Source of the DNA: an uncultured Vampirovibrio sp.
Lineage (GTDB): Bacteria > Cyanobacteriota > Vampirovibrionia > Gastranaerophilales > Gastranaerophilaceae
Direction: 5' to 3'
Assembly: GCA_910577635.1 (NCBI GenBank)
Contig: CAJTNR010000005.1
Location: forward strand, 1-64,000
Length of the DNA: 64,000 nucleotides
The first letter of the stretch is position 1. Each line of letters starts with the position of its first letter. The translations under genes were made by a program, and so were the position numbers. A model generated the notes under the pieces. That model worked only from the letters and a program-made list of their open reading frames with translations. It did not search any database and was not told the origin of the DNA. This document shows positions 21,768-31,900 of this stretch, piece by piece.

Positions 21768-23014
21768 AAAACAATTTTTTTAAACTCCAGAATAAAAGTT
21801 GTTCCTTTGTTAAGCTCGCTTTCTAAGATAATTTTTCCCTGGTGAAGCTTTACTAGTTCTTTTGTGATTGTAAGACCCAGCCCTGTTGAACTTTGGTTTT
21901 TGGAGTAAATATTATTAAGCTGTACAAATTTTTTGAAAATTTTATTATGATATTTTTTCTCAATTCCAATCCCATTGTCTTTAATTTTTAGGATATAGTC
22001 TTTATCTTTTTGTGTATGAAAAATTTCAATCTTTCCGTTTTCTTTTGTGAACTTAATTGCATTGGATAGAAGATTGAACAGTATCTGCTGGAACTTTTGA
22101 TAATCAGCATTAATTCTATTGTTAAATTGAGAAATAAACTTAACTTCAATATTTTTGTTCTTATATAAGGGTTCAAGAATATTAACAACCTCTTGAATAA
22201 GAATATTAGGATCAACCTCACTTAAACTCAACTTCATTGCATGGGCTTCAAGTTTTGATATATCAAGAATTTCATTAATCATTCCAAGCAGGTGCAAACT
22301 TGAAATTTGGATATCTTTAATATATTCAGCCTGTTTTTCGTTCAATTCTCCAAAAATTTTACTATCCAGAGCTTGAGAGAATCCTATTATTGCATTCAAA
22401 GGAGTTCTAAGTTCGTGTGAGATATTAGCCAGGAAAAGATTTTTGGTTTTATCTAATTCTTCAAGTTTTTTGTGTTGTTTTTTTATAATCTCATAAGCTG
22501 TTTCTTTTTCAACAACCGCTTCTTGCAGAGCTTTTAACTGCATTTTAAAAACGCTTTTTAGTTCATAATCTTTAATTTTATAGCTTAATACATTAACTAT
22601 TGTTTTAAATGCAGTTTTAGTTTCTGAATTTAGTTCATTATCCGAGCTGATTAAGCACAAGCCAAAAACAGATTCGTTTATTGCAAGTTTTACATAATAG
22701 GTGTTTGTAAATAAAAGACTATCTTTTTTTGTTTTAGTTTCAAGTGTTTTTTTGTCAGATTTGAAAAAATCTGCTAAATTTTCATTTCTTAATTGATAAT
22801 CATTAACAAATACTGTGTTTTTAAGAGCTGCCTTTGTAGCGCAATCAAGATTTTCATAGAAAAAAATTCCTAAAGATTGATTCTTAAATAATTTAGAAAT
22901 CAATCTTAACACACTAGAATAAAAATCAATATTTTTGATTTTGTCATCAACAATTATTGAATTAATTAATTCTAAACTGTTGTTTAAAAAATTTTCATTA
23001 CTGTTTATTGTCAT
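21764..23014 (-). CDS. Soluble sensor histidine kinase
   Basis: About 416 residues. The first 150 resemble a GAF-like sensor (hydrophobic strands, no membrane helices), a coiled-coil linker follows (EAVVEKETAYEIIKKQ), then the HisKA box with the phospho-acceptor His200 in ANISHELRTPLN and a HATPase_c domain with N box (QILFNLLSNAIKFT), DNGIGI and STGLGLTI. No transmembrane segment, so a cytosolic signal is likely. The ATG at 23014 overlaps the upstream gene by 17 bp; a start at 23062 would overlap by 65 bp and has no ribosome site. Middle gene of a DNA-binding protein/kinase/receiver cassette. Confidence 0.88.
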   Translation of the reverse strand: MTINSNENFLNNSLELINSIIVDDKIKNIDFYSSVLRLISKLFKNQSLGIFFYENLDCATKAALKNTVFVNDYQLRNENLADFFKSDKKTLETKTKKDSLLFTNTYYVKLAINESVFGLCLISSDNELNSETKTAFKTIVNVLSYKIKDYELKSVFKMQLKALQEAVVEKETAYEIIKKQHKKLEELDKTKNLFLANISHELRTPLNAIIGFSQALDSKIFGELNEKQAEYIKDIQISSLHLLGMINEILDISKLEAHAMKLSLSEVDPNILIQEVVNILEPLYKNKNIEVKFISQFNNRINADYQKFQQILFNLLSNAIKFTKENGKIEIFHTQKDKDYILKIKDNGIGIEKKYHNKIFKKFVQLNNIYSKNQSSTGLGLTITKELVKLHQGKIILESELNKGTTFILEFKKIVL

Positions 23015-23513
23015 TGTTGAAATTAAATATGTATCCGCCTTTTTGTGCGTTTTGAAGAACATTTTCGGCTATTTTTGTTCTTAAGTTTTTAATGTACTTA
23101 TAAACATAATCACAAGGCAGATTTAGAATTGCAGCTAAGTCTCTGGCATAAACTATCTCACCTTTGTTTTTTACAAAGTGCTCCAATACCAACTCTTCTC
23201 TTTGAGTTAGCGATTTTTTGCAAGTAAGAACAGATTTGGCATAACTAAGTGTATTATGGTTTGATTCTTCAAGAATCTCTTGTTGAATTTCTTGTGTTTT
23301 TTCTGCTATTTTTAAAACCTGTCTTTTTTTATCATTGTTTTCCTTTGTACTATAAAGTCTTTTTTCGTTTTGCATAACGATATCAATTAAATCAGTTGTT
23401 TGTTTTTCCTCTTCTAAGACTTTGCCAAGTCTTTTAGCGTATTCCTCCAGAGTAATTTTTTCCAAAGAGCTTCTCCACTGTTTAATTTCTTCTTTACTAA
23501 GATATTGGCTCAT
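22998..23513 (-). CDS. Winged-helix-like protein with coiled-coil N-terminus
   Basis: About 171 residues. Residues 1-100 are charged and helical. Residues 105-168 (SLTQREELVLEHF, then YARDLAAILNLP, YVYKYIKNLRTKI, GGYIFNF) look like an OmpR-type winged helix, including the terminal GYxF hairpin, but without a receiver domain. Likely a DNA-binding output protein; the single-domain receiver two genes downstream could be its control. The ATG at 23513 is chosen because GGGGGA lies 5 nt upstream; ATG 23525 is the alternative. First gene of the three-gene signalling cassette. Confidence 0.65.
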   Translation of the reverse strand: MSQYLSKEEIKQWRSSLEKITLEEYAKRLGKVLEEEKQTTDLIDIVMQNEKRLYSTKENNDKKRQVLKIAEKTQEIQQEILEESNHNTLSYAKSVLTCKKSLTQREELVLEHFVKNKGEIVYARDLAAILNLPCDYVYKYIKNLRTKIAENVLQNAQKGGYIFNFNNDNKQ

Positions 23514-23645
23514 TAATTCCCCCATAAATTAGAAACCTGTCCTTTATTATTTATATCACAACCTATGGTATAAATCAGCAAATATTGCATAACGTAAATT
23601 TTTTTTAAAATAGTTAAAATTATATTATTTGCTATTGACAAACTA

Positions 23646-23680
23646 AAATACCCCGGATTTAAAATCCGGGGTATTTTTTG
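23646..23680. terminator. Bidirectional terminator after fba
   Basis: A 15-bp perfect inverted repeat (AAATACCCCGGATTT and its complement separated by 1 nt) with T runs on both strands (TATTTTTT on plus). It lies 14 bp beyond the fba stop on the minus strand. Confidence 0.85.
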
Positions 23681-23693
23681 TAATTATTAAAAT

Positions 23694-24653
23694 TTAGTCT
23701 TTAGCATGACCTGCTGTACCAAGAACATTAACCATTTTATGTTTAACCATTTCTTTAACAGCAGTTCTTCCTGGACCCATATATTCTCTCGGGTCAAATT
23801 TTTCAGGATGCTCAACAAAGAATTCTCTTATTGTAGAAGTCATTGCAAGTCTTAAATCTGTATCAATGTTAATTTTAGCAACACCGTGTTGAGAAGCGTA
23901 TTTTAACATATCCTCAGGAACTCCTTGTGCATTTGGAAGTTTTCCGCCATATTTATTACACTTAGCAACAAATTCAGCAGGAACAGAACTTGATCCGTGT
24001 AAAACAATCGGATAATCGCCAAAACCTGCTTCTTTTAGTGCATCTTTAATTTCTTTTAATCTATCAAAGTCAAGTTTAGCTTCACCTGAGAATTTATAAG
24101 CCCCATGGCTTGTTCCAATAGCGATTGCTAAAGAATCACAGCCTGTTTGTTTAACAAACTCAACTGCTTCTTTAACATTTGTGTATTTTGCATCTTTAGC
24201 ATCAACATTAACATCATCTTCAATACCAGCTAGTTTTCCAAGTTCAGCTTCAACTGAAACTCCTCTTTGATGAGCATATTCAACAACTTTTTTAGTAACA
24301 GCAACATTTTCTTCAAAGGAGAATCTGGATCCATCGATCATAACAGAAGAAAAACCGCCGTCAATACAAGCTTTGCAAATTTCAAAATCAGCACCATGAT
24401 CTAAATGAAGCGCTATAGGAACTGTTGTTGTAGCTAAAGCTGCTTCAACAAGTTTAATTAAGTATGTTTGATTAGCATACTTTCTAGCTCCTGCTGAAAC
24501 TTGAAGAATAATAGGAGACTGGGTTTCTTCTGCTGCTTCTGCTATACCTTGCAAAATTTCCATGTTGTTAACATTATATGCACCAATTGCATACCCGCCT
24601 GCTAAGGCTTTTTTGAACATTTCTTGTGTTCCAACTAATTTTCTTTCTGTCAT
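23694..24653 (-). CDS. fba: Class II fructose-bisphosphate aldolase
   Basis: Zinc-dependent TIM-barrel aldolase of glycolysis and gluconeogenesis. The 319 residues match the family. Zinc and catalytic motifs: LHLDHGADFE (catalytic Asp, zinc His), EAELGKLAGIED, AIGTSHGAYK (His), VLHGSSSVP (His), KINIDTDLR (Schiff-free phosphate-binding region). AAAGGA ribosome site before the ATG. Monocistronic with a TTGTAA-17-TAAATT promoter and a strong bidirectional terminator. An HLR1-like repeat sits just upstream of the -35. Confidence 0.96.
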   Translation of the reverse strand: MTERKLVGTQEMFKKALAGGYAIGAYNVNNMEILQGIAEAAEETQSPIILQVSAGARKYANQTYLIKLVEAALATTTVPIALHLDHGADFEICKACIDGGFSSVMIDGSRFSFEENVAVTKKVVEYAHQRGVSVEAELGKLAGIEDDVNVDAKDAKYTNVKEAVEFVKQTGCDSLAIAIGTSHGAYKFSGEAKLDFDRLKEIKDALKEAGFGDYPIVLHGSSSVPAEFVAKCNKYGGKLPNAQGVPEDMLKYASQHGVAKINIDTDLRLAMTSTIREFFVEHPEKFDPREYMGPGRTAVKEMVKHKMVNVLGTAGHAKD

Positions 24654-24690
24654 AAGTTTTATTCCTTTAAATAAATACCTCTACTTGTCT

Positions 24691-24719
24691 AATTTAGCGC
24701 AAAAATATTTTTCTTACAA
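24691..24719 (-). promoter_or_regulatory. fba promoter
   Basis: On the minus strand TTGTAA (24719-24714), a 17-bp spacer and TAAATT (24696-24691); the predicted start leaves about a 30-nt leader carrying the AAAGGA site. Confidence 0.5.
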
Positions 24720-24723
24720 GAAA

Positions 24724-24742
24724 AATTGTTAATAATTGTAAA
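24724..24742 (-). promoter_or_regulatory. HLR1-like direct repeat upstream of fba
   Basis: On the minus strand TTTACAAT-TA-TTAACAAT, which differs by one base from the HLR1 consensus of cyanobacterial RpaB (KTTACAWWNNKTTACAWW). It lies about 40-58 bp before the predicted fba start site, where RpaB activates in cyanobacteria. In DNA this AT-rich the match may be chance. Confidence 0.25.
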
Positions 24743-24814
24743 ATTTCTATTAAAATATCAAAGTTAACTATAAATTCATCCGTCAATTCAAATATATTTT
24801 TGAAAGGTGCTAAA

Positions 24815-25945
24815 ATGGCAGGTGAGATTAATAATTTTCAAGCAGGAGCATATACAAATCATTCCAATAAGCCTATTGGCGATTTCTCAAGTCACAGTGA
24901 AATTATTAATGATGAAATTATAACTTACACACAGAATAAATATGGTGATTTGATTTCTGAATTGGGACTTAATACCGACAGTATGAGCGTTATGGATTTA
25001 GCCGATGCTCTTAATAAAAATGAAAATTCTTCTTTGTCAAATGAAATTTCAGAATTGCAAGAAGCGCTCTCAGGTGCAACAATGGAGTTAGCTAAACAAT
25101 ATTACTCTGATGAAAATATTACAGTTGCTGAATTTGGCGATGGCAGAAAAACAGCAATTGATTATTTTAGCTTGTTCAATAAAGACTACGATAAAGCGGT
25201 AGAATTGCAGAATTTTGTGCTTGATAAGAATTCTCAAATTCCTAAGGATATTTCTGGTTCTGTTGATTCGAATTCTGTATCTAAACAGAGTGCATCTGAT
25301 AAAAATACTTCAATAGAAACAAATTATAAAACTCCTTCTTATAATCCTGTAAGTGAAAATAATGCAAGTGAAAATAATGAACCTGAAACCGATCAGCAAA
25401 AGCCCGATGTTTCGAATGAATCATCAGCTGGAAAGGAAATTATTAATAAATTTGCATCTGCTGCCTTAGGACTTTCTGATGCTATAGTAAAAACAGATAT
25501 TATTACCCCTAAAACTCCTCAAGAAAAAAATTATGATTTAAATACGGTCGTACAGAATTATTCTCAGGATAATACAGCGTTCAAAACCGTTAGCAGTGAG
25601 CTTTCTTCGCTTTGGGTTAATAATAAGCTAACCGAAGGCAAAATGACAATTAAAGGACAGCAGGTTGAAGTTAAGCAGAATGATAACGGTTTTTGGGAGG
25701 TAAGTTTTGAGGATAATAAATCTATGACACTTTCTAAAAAAACAAATGGTTCAACAGGGCTAAAAATAAATAAAAAAAGCTGGGCTTCTTCTAAAGGAGT
25801 AATTAATGCTTACTATGGACACGGACAAATTGGCAAATCCGGCTGGTACATTGATGTGAATGGCGATAATAAGGCAAACTATATTTTAAATAGCGCAAAT
25901 ACAAATACGACTAATGGAAAAGATGTCTTTCTTGGTAAAGACTAA
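24815..25945 (+). CDS. Unknown Ser/Asn-rich protein, 376 aa
   Basis: I do not recognise it. The N-terminal 130 residues look like a helical domain (MSVMDLADALNKN, LQEALSGATMELAKQYY, TAIDYFSLFNKDYDKAVEL). Residues about 150-200 are a low-complexity Ser/Asn/Glu linker. The C-terminal 110 residues look beta-rich (GKMTIKGQQVEVKQNDNGFWEV...) and include an Asp-rich loop, DVNGDNKANY, that resembles a calcium-binding dockerin/EF-hand-like turn. No Sec signal. The ATG at 24815 is chosen over a TTG at 24800 because AAAGG lies 8 nt upstream. A surface or non-classically exported protein is possible; no function is claimed. Confidence 0.7.
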   Translation: MAGEINNFQAGAYTNHSNKPIGDFSSHSEIINDEIITYTQNKYGDLISELGLNTDSMSVMDLADALNKNENSSLSNEISELQEALSGATMELAKQYYSDENITVAEFGDGRKTAIDYFSLFNKDYDKAVELQNFVLDKNSQIPKDISGSVDSNSVSKQSASDKNTSIETNYKTPSYNPVSENNASENNEPETDQQKPDVSNESSAGKEIINKFASAALGLSDAIVKTDIITPKTPQEKNYDLNTVVQNYSQDNTAFKTVSSELSSLWVNNKLTEGKMTIKGQQVEVKQNDNGFWEVSFEDNKSMTLSKKTNGSTGLKINKKSWASSKGVINAYYGHGQIGKSGWYIDVNGDNKANYILNSANTNTTNGKDVFLGKD

Positions 25946-25963
25946 TATTTTTTAATTTTTTAG

Positions 25964-25972
25964 TGTTATAAT
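25964..25972 (+). promoter_or_regulatory. rpiB promoter, extended -10
   Basis: TGT-TATAAT, a perfect extended -10, 18 nt before the ATG; the short leader carries the AAGGA ribosome site. No clear -35. Confidence 0.55.
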
Positions 25973-25990
25973 ACTTTAAGGACTAAGTTA

Positions 25991-26434
25991 ATGAGGTATT
26001 ATAATTTGAAACTTGCAATTGCGTCTGACCATGGCGGTTTTGAGCTAAAAAACAAAATATATAATTATTTAATAGAAAAAGGATATGACATCAAGGATTT
26101 TGGAGCTAATTCTAAAGAATCCTGCGATTATCCGATTTTTGCAAAAAAAGTTGCAAATTCAATTATTAATAAAGAATGCGATTGCGGAATTCTTATTTGC
26201 GGCACAGGACAAGGCATGGCAATCTGCGCTAATAAAACTAAAGGAATAAGAGCGGTATGTGTATCTGATACATATAGTGCTAAAATGACAAAAGAGCACA
26301 ATAATTCCAACATATTAACCCTGGGAGCCCGCGTTGTGGGTGAGGGTCTTGCTTTTGATATTGTTGATATCTGGCTTAAAAGTGAATTTCAAAAAGGAAG
26401 GCATCAAAAAAGAATTGATATGCTTGAACAATAA
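25991..26434 (+). CDS. rpiB: Ribose 5-phosphate isomerase B
   Basis: Converts ribose 5-phosphate and ribulose 5-phosphate. The 147 residues match the RpiB/LacAB family: ASDHGGFELK at the N-terminus, the catalytic Cys in ICGTGQGMAI, NKTKGIRA, and HNNSNILTLGARV. ATG chosen for its AAGGA site 8 nt upstream; five residues precede the usual LKLAIASDHGG start, where a TTG would be an alternative. It precedes clpC by 56 bp. Confidence 0.93.
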   Translation: MRYYNLKLAIASDHGGFELKNKIYNYLIEKGYDIKDFGANSKESCDYPIFAKKVANSIINKECDCGILICGTGQGMAICANKTKGIRAVCVSDTYSAKMTKEHNNSNILTLGARVVGEGLAFDIVDIWLKSEFQKGRHQKRIDMLEQ

Positions 26435-26490
26435 ATATGTTCATTGTAGAATTTATTTATGGATAAATAACTTTTTATAAGGATGTTTAT

Positions 26491-28941
26491 ATGTTTGAAC
26501 GGTTTACAGAAAAAGCAATTAGAGTAATAATGCTTGCCCAGGAAGAATCAAGACGCTTAGGGCATAATTTTGTCGGAACAGAACAGCTGCTGTTAGGTTT
26601 AATTGCAGAAGGCACCGGAATTGCTTCTAAGACTCTTAAATCAATGGGGGTTAATATTAAAGAAGCAAGAGAAGAAGTTGAAAAAATTATAGGTCGTGGC
26701 TGCGGGTTTGTAGCAGTCGAAATTCCTTTTACGCCAAGAGCTAAAAAGGTTCTTGAGCTATCTTGGGATGAAGCAAGGCAACTTGGTCATAACTATATTG
26801 GAACAGAACATCTTTTATTAGGGTTAATTAGAGAAGGTGAAGGTGTTGCAGCTAAGGTTTTAGAGAATCTTGGCGTTGAGTTAAACAAATGCCGCTCTAA
26901 TGTAATTAAAATGCTCGGTGAAACAAAAACCAGCACTCAATCCGCTTCTGCTCTTGCAACTCCCGGGGTTTCTCAAAAATCTGCAAAAACTCCTTCACTG
27001 GATGAGTTTGGTACAGATTTAACTCTTGCAGCACAGGAGCAGAGACTTGATCCTGTTGTAGGAAGAGAAAAAGAAATTGAGCGGGTAATTCAGATATTAG
27101 CCAGAAGAACAAAAAATAACCCTGTTTTAATAGGGGAGCCTGGTGTTGGTAAAACCGCTATTGCTCAAGGATTAGCCCAGAGAATCGTTGATAGTGAAGT
27201 GCCGGATATATTAGAAAATAAAAAAATAATCCAGCTTGATATGGGGCTTTTAATCGCAGGAACTAAGTACAGAGGCGAATTTGAAGAGCGTTTGAAAAAA
27301 ATTATGGATGAAATTCGACAAGCTGGCAATATTATCCTTGTAATAGATGAAATGCATACTTTAATTGGAGCAGGAGCTGCCGAAGGAGCTATTGATGCAG
27401 CAAATATTCTAAAACCGGCATTGTCAAGAGGCGAAATTCAGGTAATTGGTGCTACAACACTGGATGAATACAGAAAATACATTGAAAAAGACTCGGCTCT
27501 TGAAAGACGTTTTCAAACTGTAATTGTAGATCAGCCTACGATAGAGGAAACAATTGAAATTATTAAAGGATTAAAACCAAAATATGAAGCGCATCATAAA
27601 CTTATAATTTCAGATGAAGCAATTGTTGCTGCTACTGAGTTGTCAAGTAAATTTATCACAGAGCGGTTTTTACCCGATAAAGCAATTGATATTATCGATG
27701 AAGCCGCTTCTAAAGTTCGTCTTAATGTTTCAACTCTTCCTCCTGAAGGCAGAGAATTGGATAAAGAACTAAAAGCAATAATTAAAGAAAAAGAAGAAGC
27801 AATAAGAAACCAAGAATTTGAGCGTGCTTCTGATTTACGCGATGATGAAGCTAACCTGAAAGATAGAATCCATGAGATTTCTCAACAATGGCAAGAAACG
27901 CAGGATGAAAATAAGCCTGTAGTTGGAATTGAAGAAGTTGCCCAGGTGGTCTCTACAATTACAGGCATTCCTGTAACAAAAATCACAGAAGCTGAATCTC
28001 AAAAATTATTAAAATTAGAACAAACTCTGCATGAGCGTGTTATTGGTCAATCAGATGCGGTTGTTTCTCTTGCTAAATCAATCAGACGGGCTCGTGTAGG
28101 ATTAAAAGCACCAAACAGACCAATTGGAAGTTTTATCTTCTCAGGTCCTACTGGTGTTGGTAAAACAGAATTAGCAAAAGCTTTAGCGGAAGCTGTTTTT
28201 GGTTCTGAGGATAACATGGTAAGAATTGACATGTCAGAATTTATGGAAAAACACGCAACTTCTAAGCTGATTGGTTCTCCCCCAGGGTATGTGGGGTATG
28301 ATGATGGTGGAAACATGTGTGAAATCATTAGGAAGAAACCTTATTCTGTTGTTCTTTTTGATGAAATTGAAAAAGCTCATCCTGATACCTTTAATATCAT
28401 GCTTCAAATCCTTGATGATGGTCGTCTGACTGATTCTAAGGGCCGTCATATTAACTTTAAGAATACAATTATCATAATGACTTCTAATGTCGGGGCTAGT
28501 ATGATAACGAACACTCAGAAACTCGGTTTTTCAGTTTCTGGGGATGATAAAAAAGACAGGTATGAAAAACTTAAAGATACTGTTAATGAAGAACTCAAAA
28601 AAGCCTTTAGGCCAGAGTTTTTAAACAGGGTTGACGATATTATTGTCTTTGCTCATTTGAGTCAAGAGGAAATCAGACAAATTGTTGATTTAATGTTAAA
28701 AGACCTGTTTAAACGTTTATCAGAACGAGAACTCACAATTGAAGTAACAGATAATGCTAAAGATTATCTTGCAAAAGAAGGCTATAGTGAAACATACGGT
28801 GCACGTCCTTTAAGAAGGGTAATTCAAAAGAAAGTTGAAGATGTTCTGGCTGAAGAAATTCTAAGCGGTAACTATAAGGCGCAGGATAAACTTTTAATGG
28901 ATTATAAGGATGAAAAAATCGTTATTGAAAAAATAAGTTAA
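26491..28941 (+). CDS. clpC: ClpC-type AAA+ unfoldase
   Basis: Hsp100 ATPase that unfolds proteins for ClpP. 816 residues with two N-terminal Clp repeats (about 1-145), first AAA domain (GEPGVGKTA Walker A, VIDEMHTL Walker B), a UVR-like M-domain stretch ([18 protein letters not shown]) that marks ClpC rather than ClpB, and a second AAA domain ([20 protein letters not shown]). ClpC is typical of cyanobacteria, plastids and Firmicutes. No clpP in the window. AAGGA ribosome site; a hairpin terminator follows. Confidence 0.95.
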   Translation: MFERFTEKAIRVIMLAQEESRRLGHNFVGTEQLLLGLIAEGTGIASKTLKSMGVNIKEAREEVEKIIGRGCGFVAVEIPFTPRAKKVLELSWDEARQLGHNYIGTEHLLLGLIREGEGVAAKVLENLGVELNKCRSNVIKMLGETKTSTQSASALATPGVSQKSAKTPSLDEFGTDLTLAAQEQRLDPVVGREKEIERVIQILARRTKNNPVLIGEPGVGKTAIAQGLAQRIVDSEVPDILENKKIIQLDMGLLIAGTKYRGEFEERLKKIMDEIRQAGNIILVIDEMHTLIGAGAAEGAIDAANILKPALSRGEIQVIGATTLDEYRKYIEKDSALERRFQTVIVDQPTIEETIEIIKGLKPKYEAHHKLIISDEAIVAATELSSKFITERFLPDKAIDIIDEAASKVRLNVSTLPPEGRELDKELKAIIKEKEEAIRNQEFERASDLRDDEANLKDRIHEISQQWQETQDENKPVVGIEEVAQVVSTITGIPVTKITEAESQKLLKLEQTLHERVIGQSDAVVSLAKSIRRARVGLKAPNRPIGSFIFSGPTGVGKTELAKALAEAVFGSEDNMVRIDMSEFMEKHATSKLIGSPPGYVGYDDGGNMCEIIRKKPYSVVLFDEIEKAHPDTFNIMLQILDDGRLTDSKGRHINFKNTIIIMTSNVGASMITNTQKLGFSVSGDDKKDRYEKLKDTVNEELKKAFRPEFLNRVDDIIVFAHLSQEEIRQIVDLMLKDLFKRLSERELTIEVTDNAKDYLAKEGYSETYGARPLRRVIQKKVEDVLAEEILSGNYKAQDKLLMDYKDEKIVIEKIS

Positions 28942-28961
28942 GGATATTAAATTGAATAATT

Positions 28962-28990
28962 AAAAGCCAAATTGCAAAATTTGGCTTTTT
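28962..28990. terminator. Bidirectional terminator between clpC and the AsmA-like gene
   Basis: A 12-bp perfect stem (AAAAGCCAAATT / AATTTGGCTTTT) with a 4-nt loop GCAA; T run on both strands. It lies 20 bp past clpC and 4 bp before the convergent gene's stop. Confidence 0.8.
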
Positions 28991-28993
28991 GTT

Positions 28994-31900
28994 TTAATAA
29001 ACAATCCATTTAAAGTTTCTTATTGAAGAAAGACTCTCAATTGGGCCTATAATTTCTACAATGAATTCTCTTGTTGTACTTTTGTAAGCTTCATTGTAAA
29101 GAGGTGGAATTTTATCCGTTTTTTGTTTGGCAACTTGAGCTGAAAGCATTTTTTCAATTGGTGAAGTTGTAATTGCTTTAATTATATTCTTAGTATCATC
29201 AGACATCTTATCAACCAGCTGAGATGTTGAGAATTTGCCAATATTTCCCATTACGCTGACAATAGAGGAAGGAATCCTTCCCAAAACTTCAGCTGAACAG
29301 TTGTAGTTTAGGATATTAAACTTGCCGGTTAAATATAAACTCATATTTGGACCAATTGATTTAATATATTGAATATTGGCAATTGAATTTTGAATTTTAA
29401 CTGTACCTTCAATAGTTTTAAAGTAACCTGTGTTTTGTTTTGAAATAGCAGATAAACTCGAGTTTAAACTGAGTTTTAGAATGCTTTGAGATAAGATATT
29501 TCCTGCCTGTAAAAAACGCTCGAGTTTTGCAAACTGGGTAAGTTCTCCATCATTAATGTTGAATTTAACATAAGCTTTAATTGTTTTTTTGATATCATCA
29601 AGATTATAACCAATAAACTCGGCATCAATTAATGCGCTCAAACGTCCGCTTTGAGCGATTGATAGTTCTTTAATTTCTCTTGATAGGTATCTTATATTTA
29701 ATTCCTTAAGAACTAAATTTGCTTTTGTTTTGGAGTTTTTAGTGTTGTAGTTAAACCCTCCTTCAATTTTTCCTTTAAAACCCTGAGCGCTGAACTTATC
29801 AATTGTCAGAATGTTGTTATTGAATTTACCCTCAAAGTTAATTGAATCCAATTGTGAATTTAGATAATCAACCACTCCGATTGAACCTTTCAGGTTATTA
29901 ATTTCAATATCAATAGAATTCTTTGCATTTATTTTCTTAATATTATTTAGATTTATATAATCGCAAAAGAAGTTTAGAAACTCAATAACAAGTTTATTGT
30001 TAGAGTATTTTCCAGAAGCCGTTAAGTCAAAATCGACATTAGAGAGTTTTGCCTTTTTTAGCTCAACTAAACCATAAGAGTTTTTGAGATTCAGCGTTGC
30101 TTCTTTTATGTATAATTCTATGTCTTTTTTTATAATATTATCTAAATTTAAAGAGCCATTAATTGAGGGGTTCTTAATTTTTCCCTGAAGGGTAAGTGTG
30201 CCTTTTGTTTCAAGGCTGATATCTTTGTAGATAAGATTGATTTTATCAAGAATTATAATTTTCAGGTTATTAAAAGAGTCAAAATTATCAACAGACCCAC
30301 TAATTAGTGCAAGTTTTTCATCTCCTTGAAATAGGGCTGTATCAATAAGATCAAGTTTTGTTTTTGTTAAGTGAATTTTTGACTTCAATAATAAATTTTT
30401 ATTCTTAATATAATTATTTGCTATCTTTCCTTCTATATATAAAAGCCCGCTTTCATTGCTCAGATCAATTTCTCCTTTTGCGCTAAGTTTGTTTTTATCA
30501 AAAAGAATATTTGCATCTAACAGCTTAATTTTATTTTTATCAACTTTTAGCCTGGATTCTTCAATATATGCTTTGTTATTTTGGTTTGTAATGGTTGTAT
30601 TTTTTGCATTGACAATAATATTGTTATTTGAATCAGAATTAACAAGAATTTCTTTTGTTGAAATAATTCCTTTGATATCATTAATAATGACTTGCAAATC
30701 CTTTATAGTTGTATTGGTTGTTATAATTGGATTTTTTAAATTTCCTTTAATTGATGCTGTTGTTTTTAAACAGCCCTTCTTGAAGCTGTATTGTTTTAAT
30801 AAAGTATTATACTTATAAGCAAAAGGCAAGGTTTTGATAAGGTTAATAATTTGTATAATATCTATTAGTTCGCTATCAACTTTAAGATTTAAATTAGTGT
30901 TAGAATCAATTGATCCTGTAAGATAGAATTTTGATTTATCAACAAGTGCACTTGTTGATAAAATATTGATTTTATTATCTTTAAAGTTAATATTGGAATT
31001 GATATTATCCAGCTTTAAACCCTGCGTTTTGTCAGTTAGTTTTGCATTTTCAATTAACAAACTGCCATTTGAGGTGATTGTCTTATAATCACTTTTTAAG
31101 TAAACATTGAGTTTTGTTTTGCCGCTAAGTGTGAAATTATCTGTATTTATTTTTGGATTGACAATTTTCACCAGATGCTCAATAATTATTTTCAACTCAG
31201 ATAAATTAATATCATTAGAGTTAATCTTTAGTTCAATAAATTTGTTTTTGGATAATCTTCCAACAACAGAAGCTTTAATAAACTGATTATTAATTAGATT
31301 AAAGTTGCAGTCAGCACTAATTCTATCTCCTTTGAAATTAATTAAAAGTTTGTTTTTAGCTAAATTAATCCCATTAACACAAAAAGTATAATCATTAAGC
31401 AGAATTGAACCTGTGATATCTGTCTTTTTTGTCTGTTGTGTAATTTTTAGCTTAACTGTAGTATTGGAATAAAACTTGTATTTATCCATATAAACCAGAG
31501 GATTATAGTTTAATTCTTCAATTTTTGATTTAAAGTTATCAATAACATTTTTTTGTAATAAATATTCTAAGTTTAAGTCATAATCGCATATTCTGTGGTT
31601 TTTTGTTTTAATCAAACCTTTGGTTTTTAACTGCAGCGGTTTTTTATTGTCTCCCATAGATAGCTTAATATTATTTGAAACTAAATAGAAATATTTGTTT
31701 ATATTCTTATCATAAAGATTGAATTCAAGTTCTTTAGCTATAATATTGATGTTTCTTAATTGGAATTTTAAGTTATGTTTTTTTAAATCAAAAATATCTA
31801 AATTAAAATATTCAAGACAACTGTATTTTTTTGCTTTTGTAAAATCAGTGTTAATAATGATTTTATCTGCTTTGATTCTATTCAAATCAATGTAGTTAAA

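Noticed and set aside
30456..30818. 120-codon plus-strand open frame inside the AsmA-like gene
   Set aside because: Antisense to a long coding frame; hydrophobic composition follows from the Asn/Lys-rich complement, and no start signals are present.
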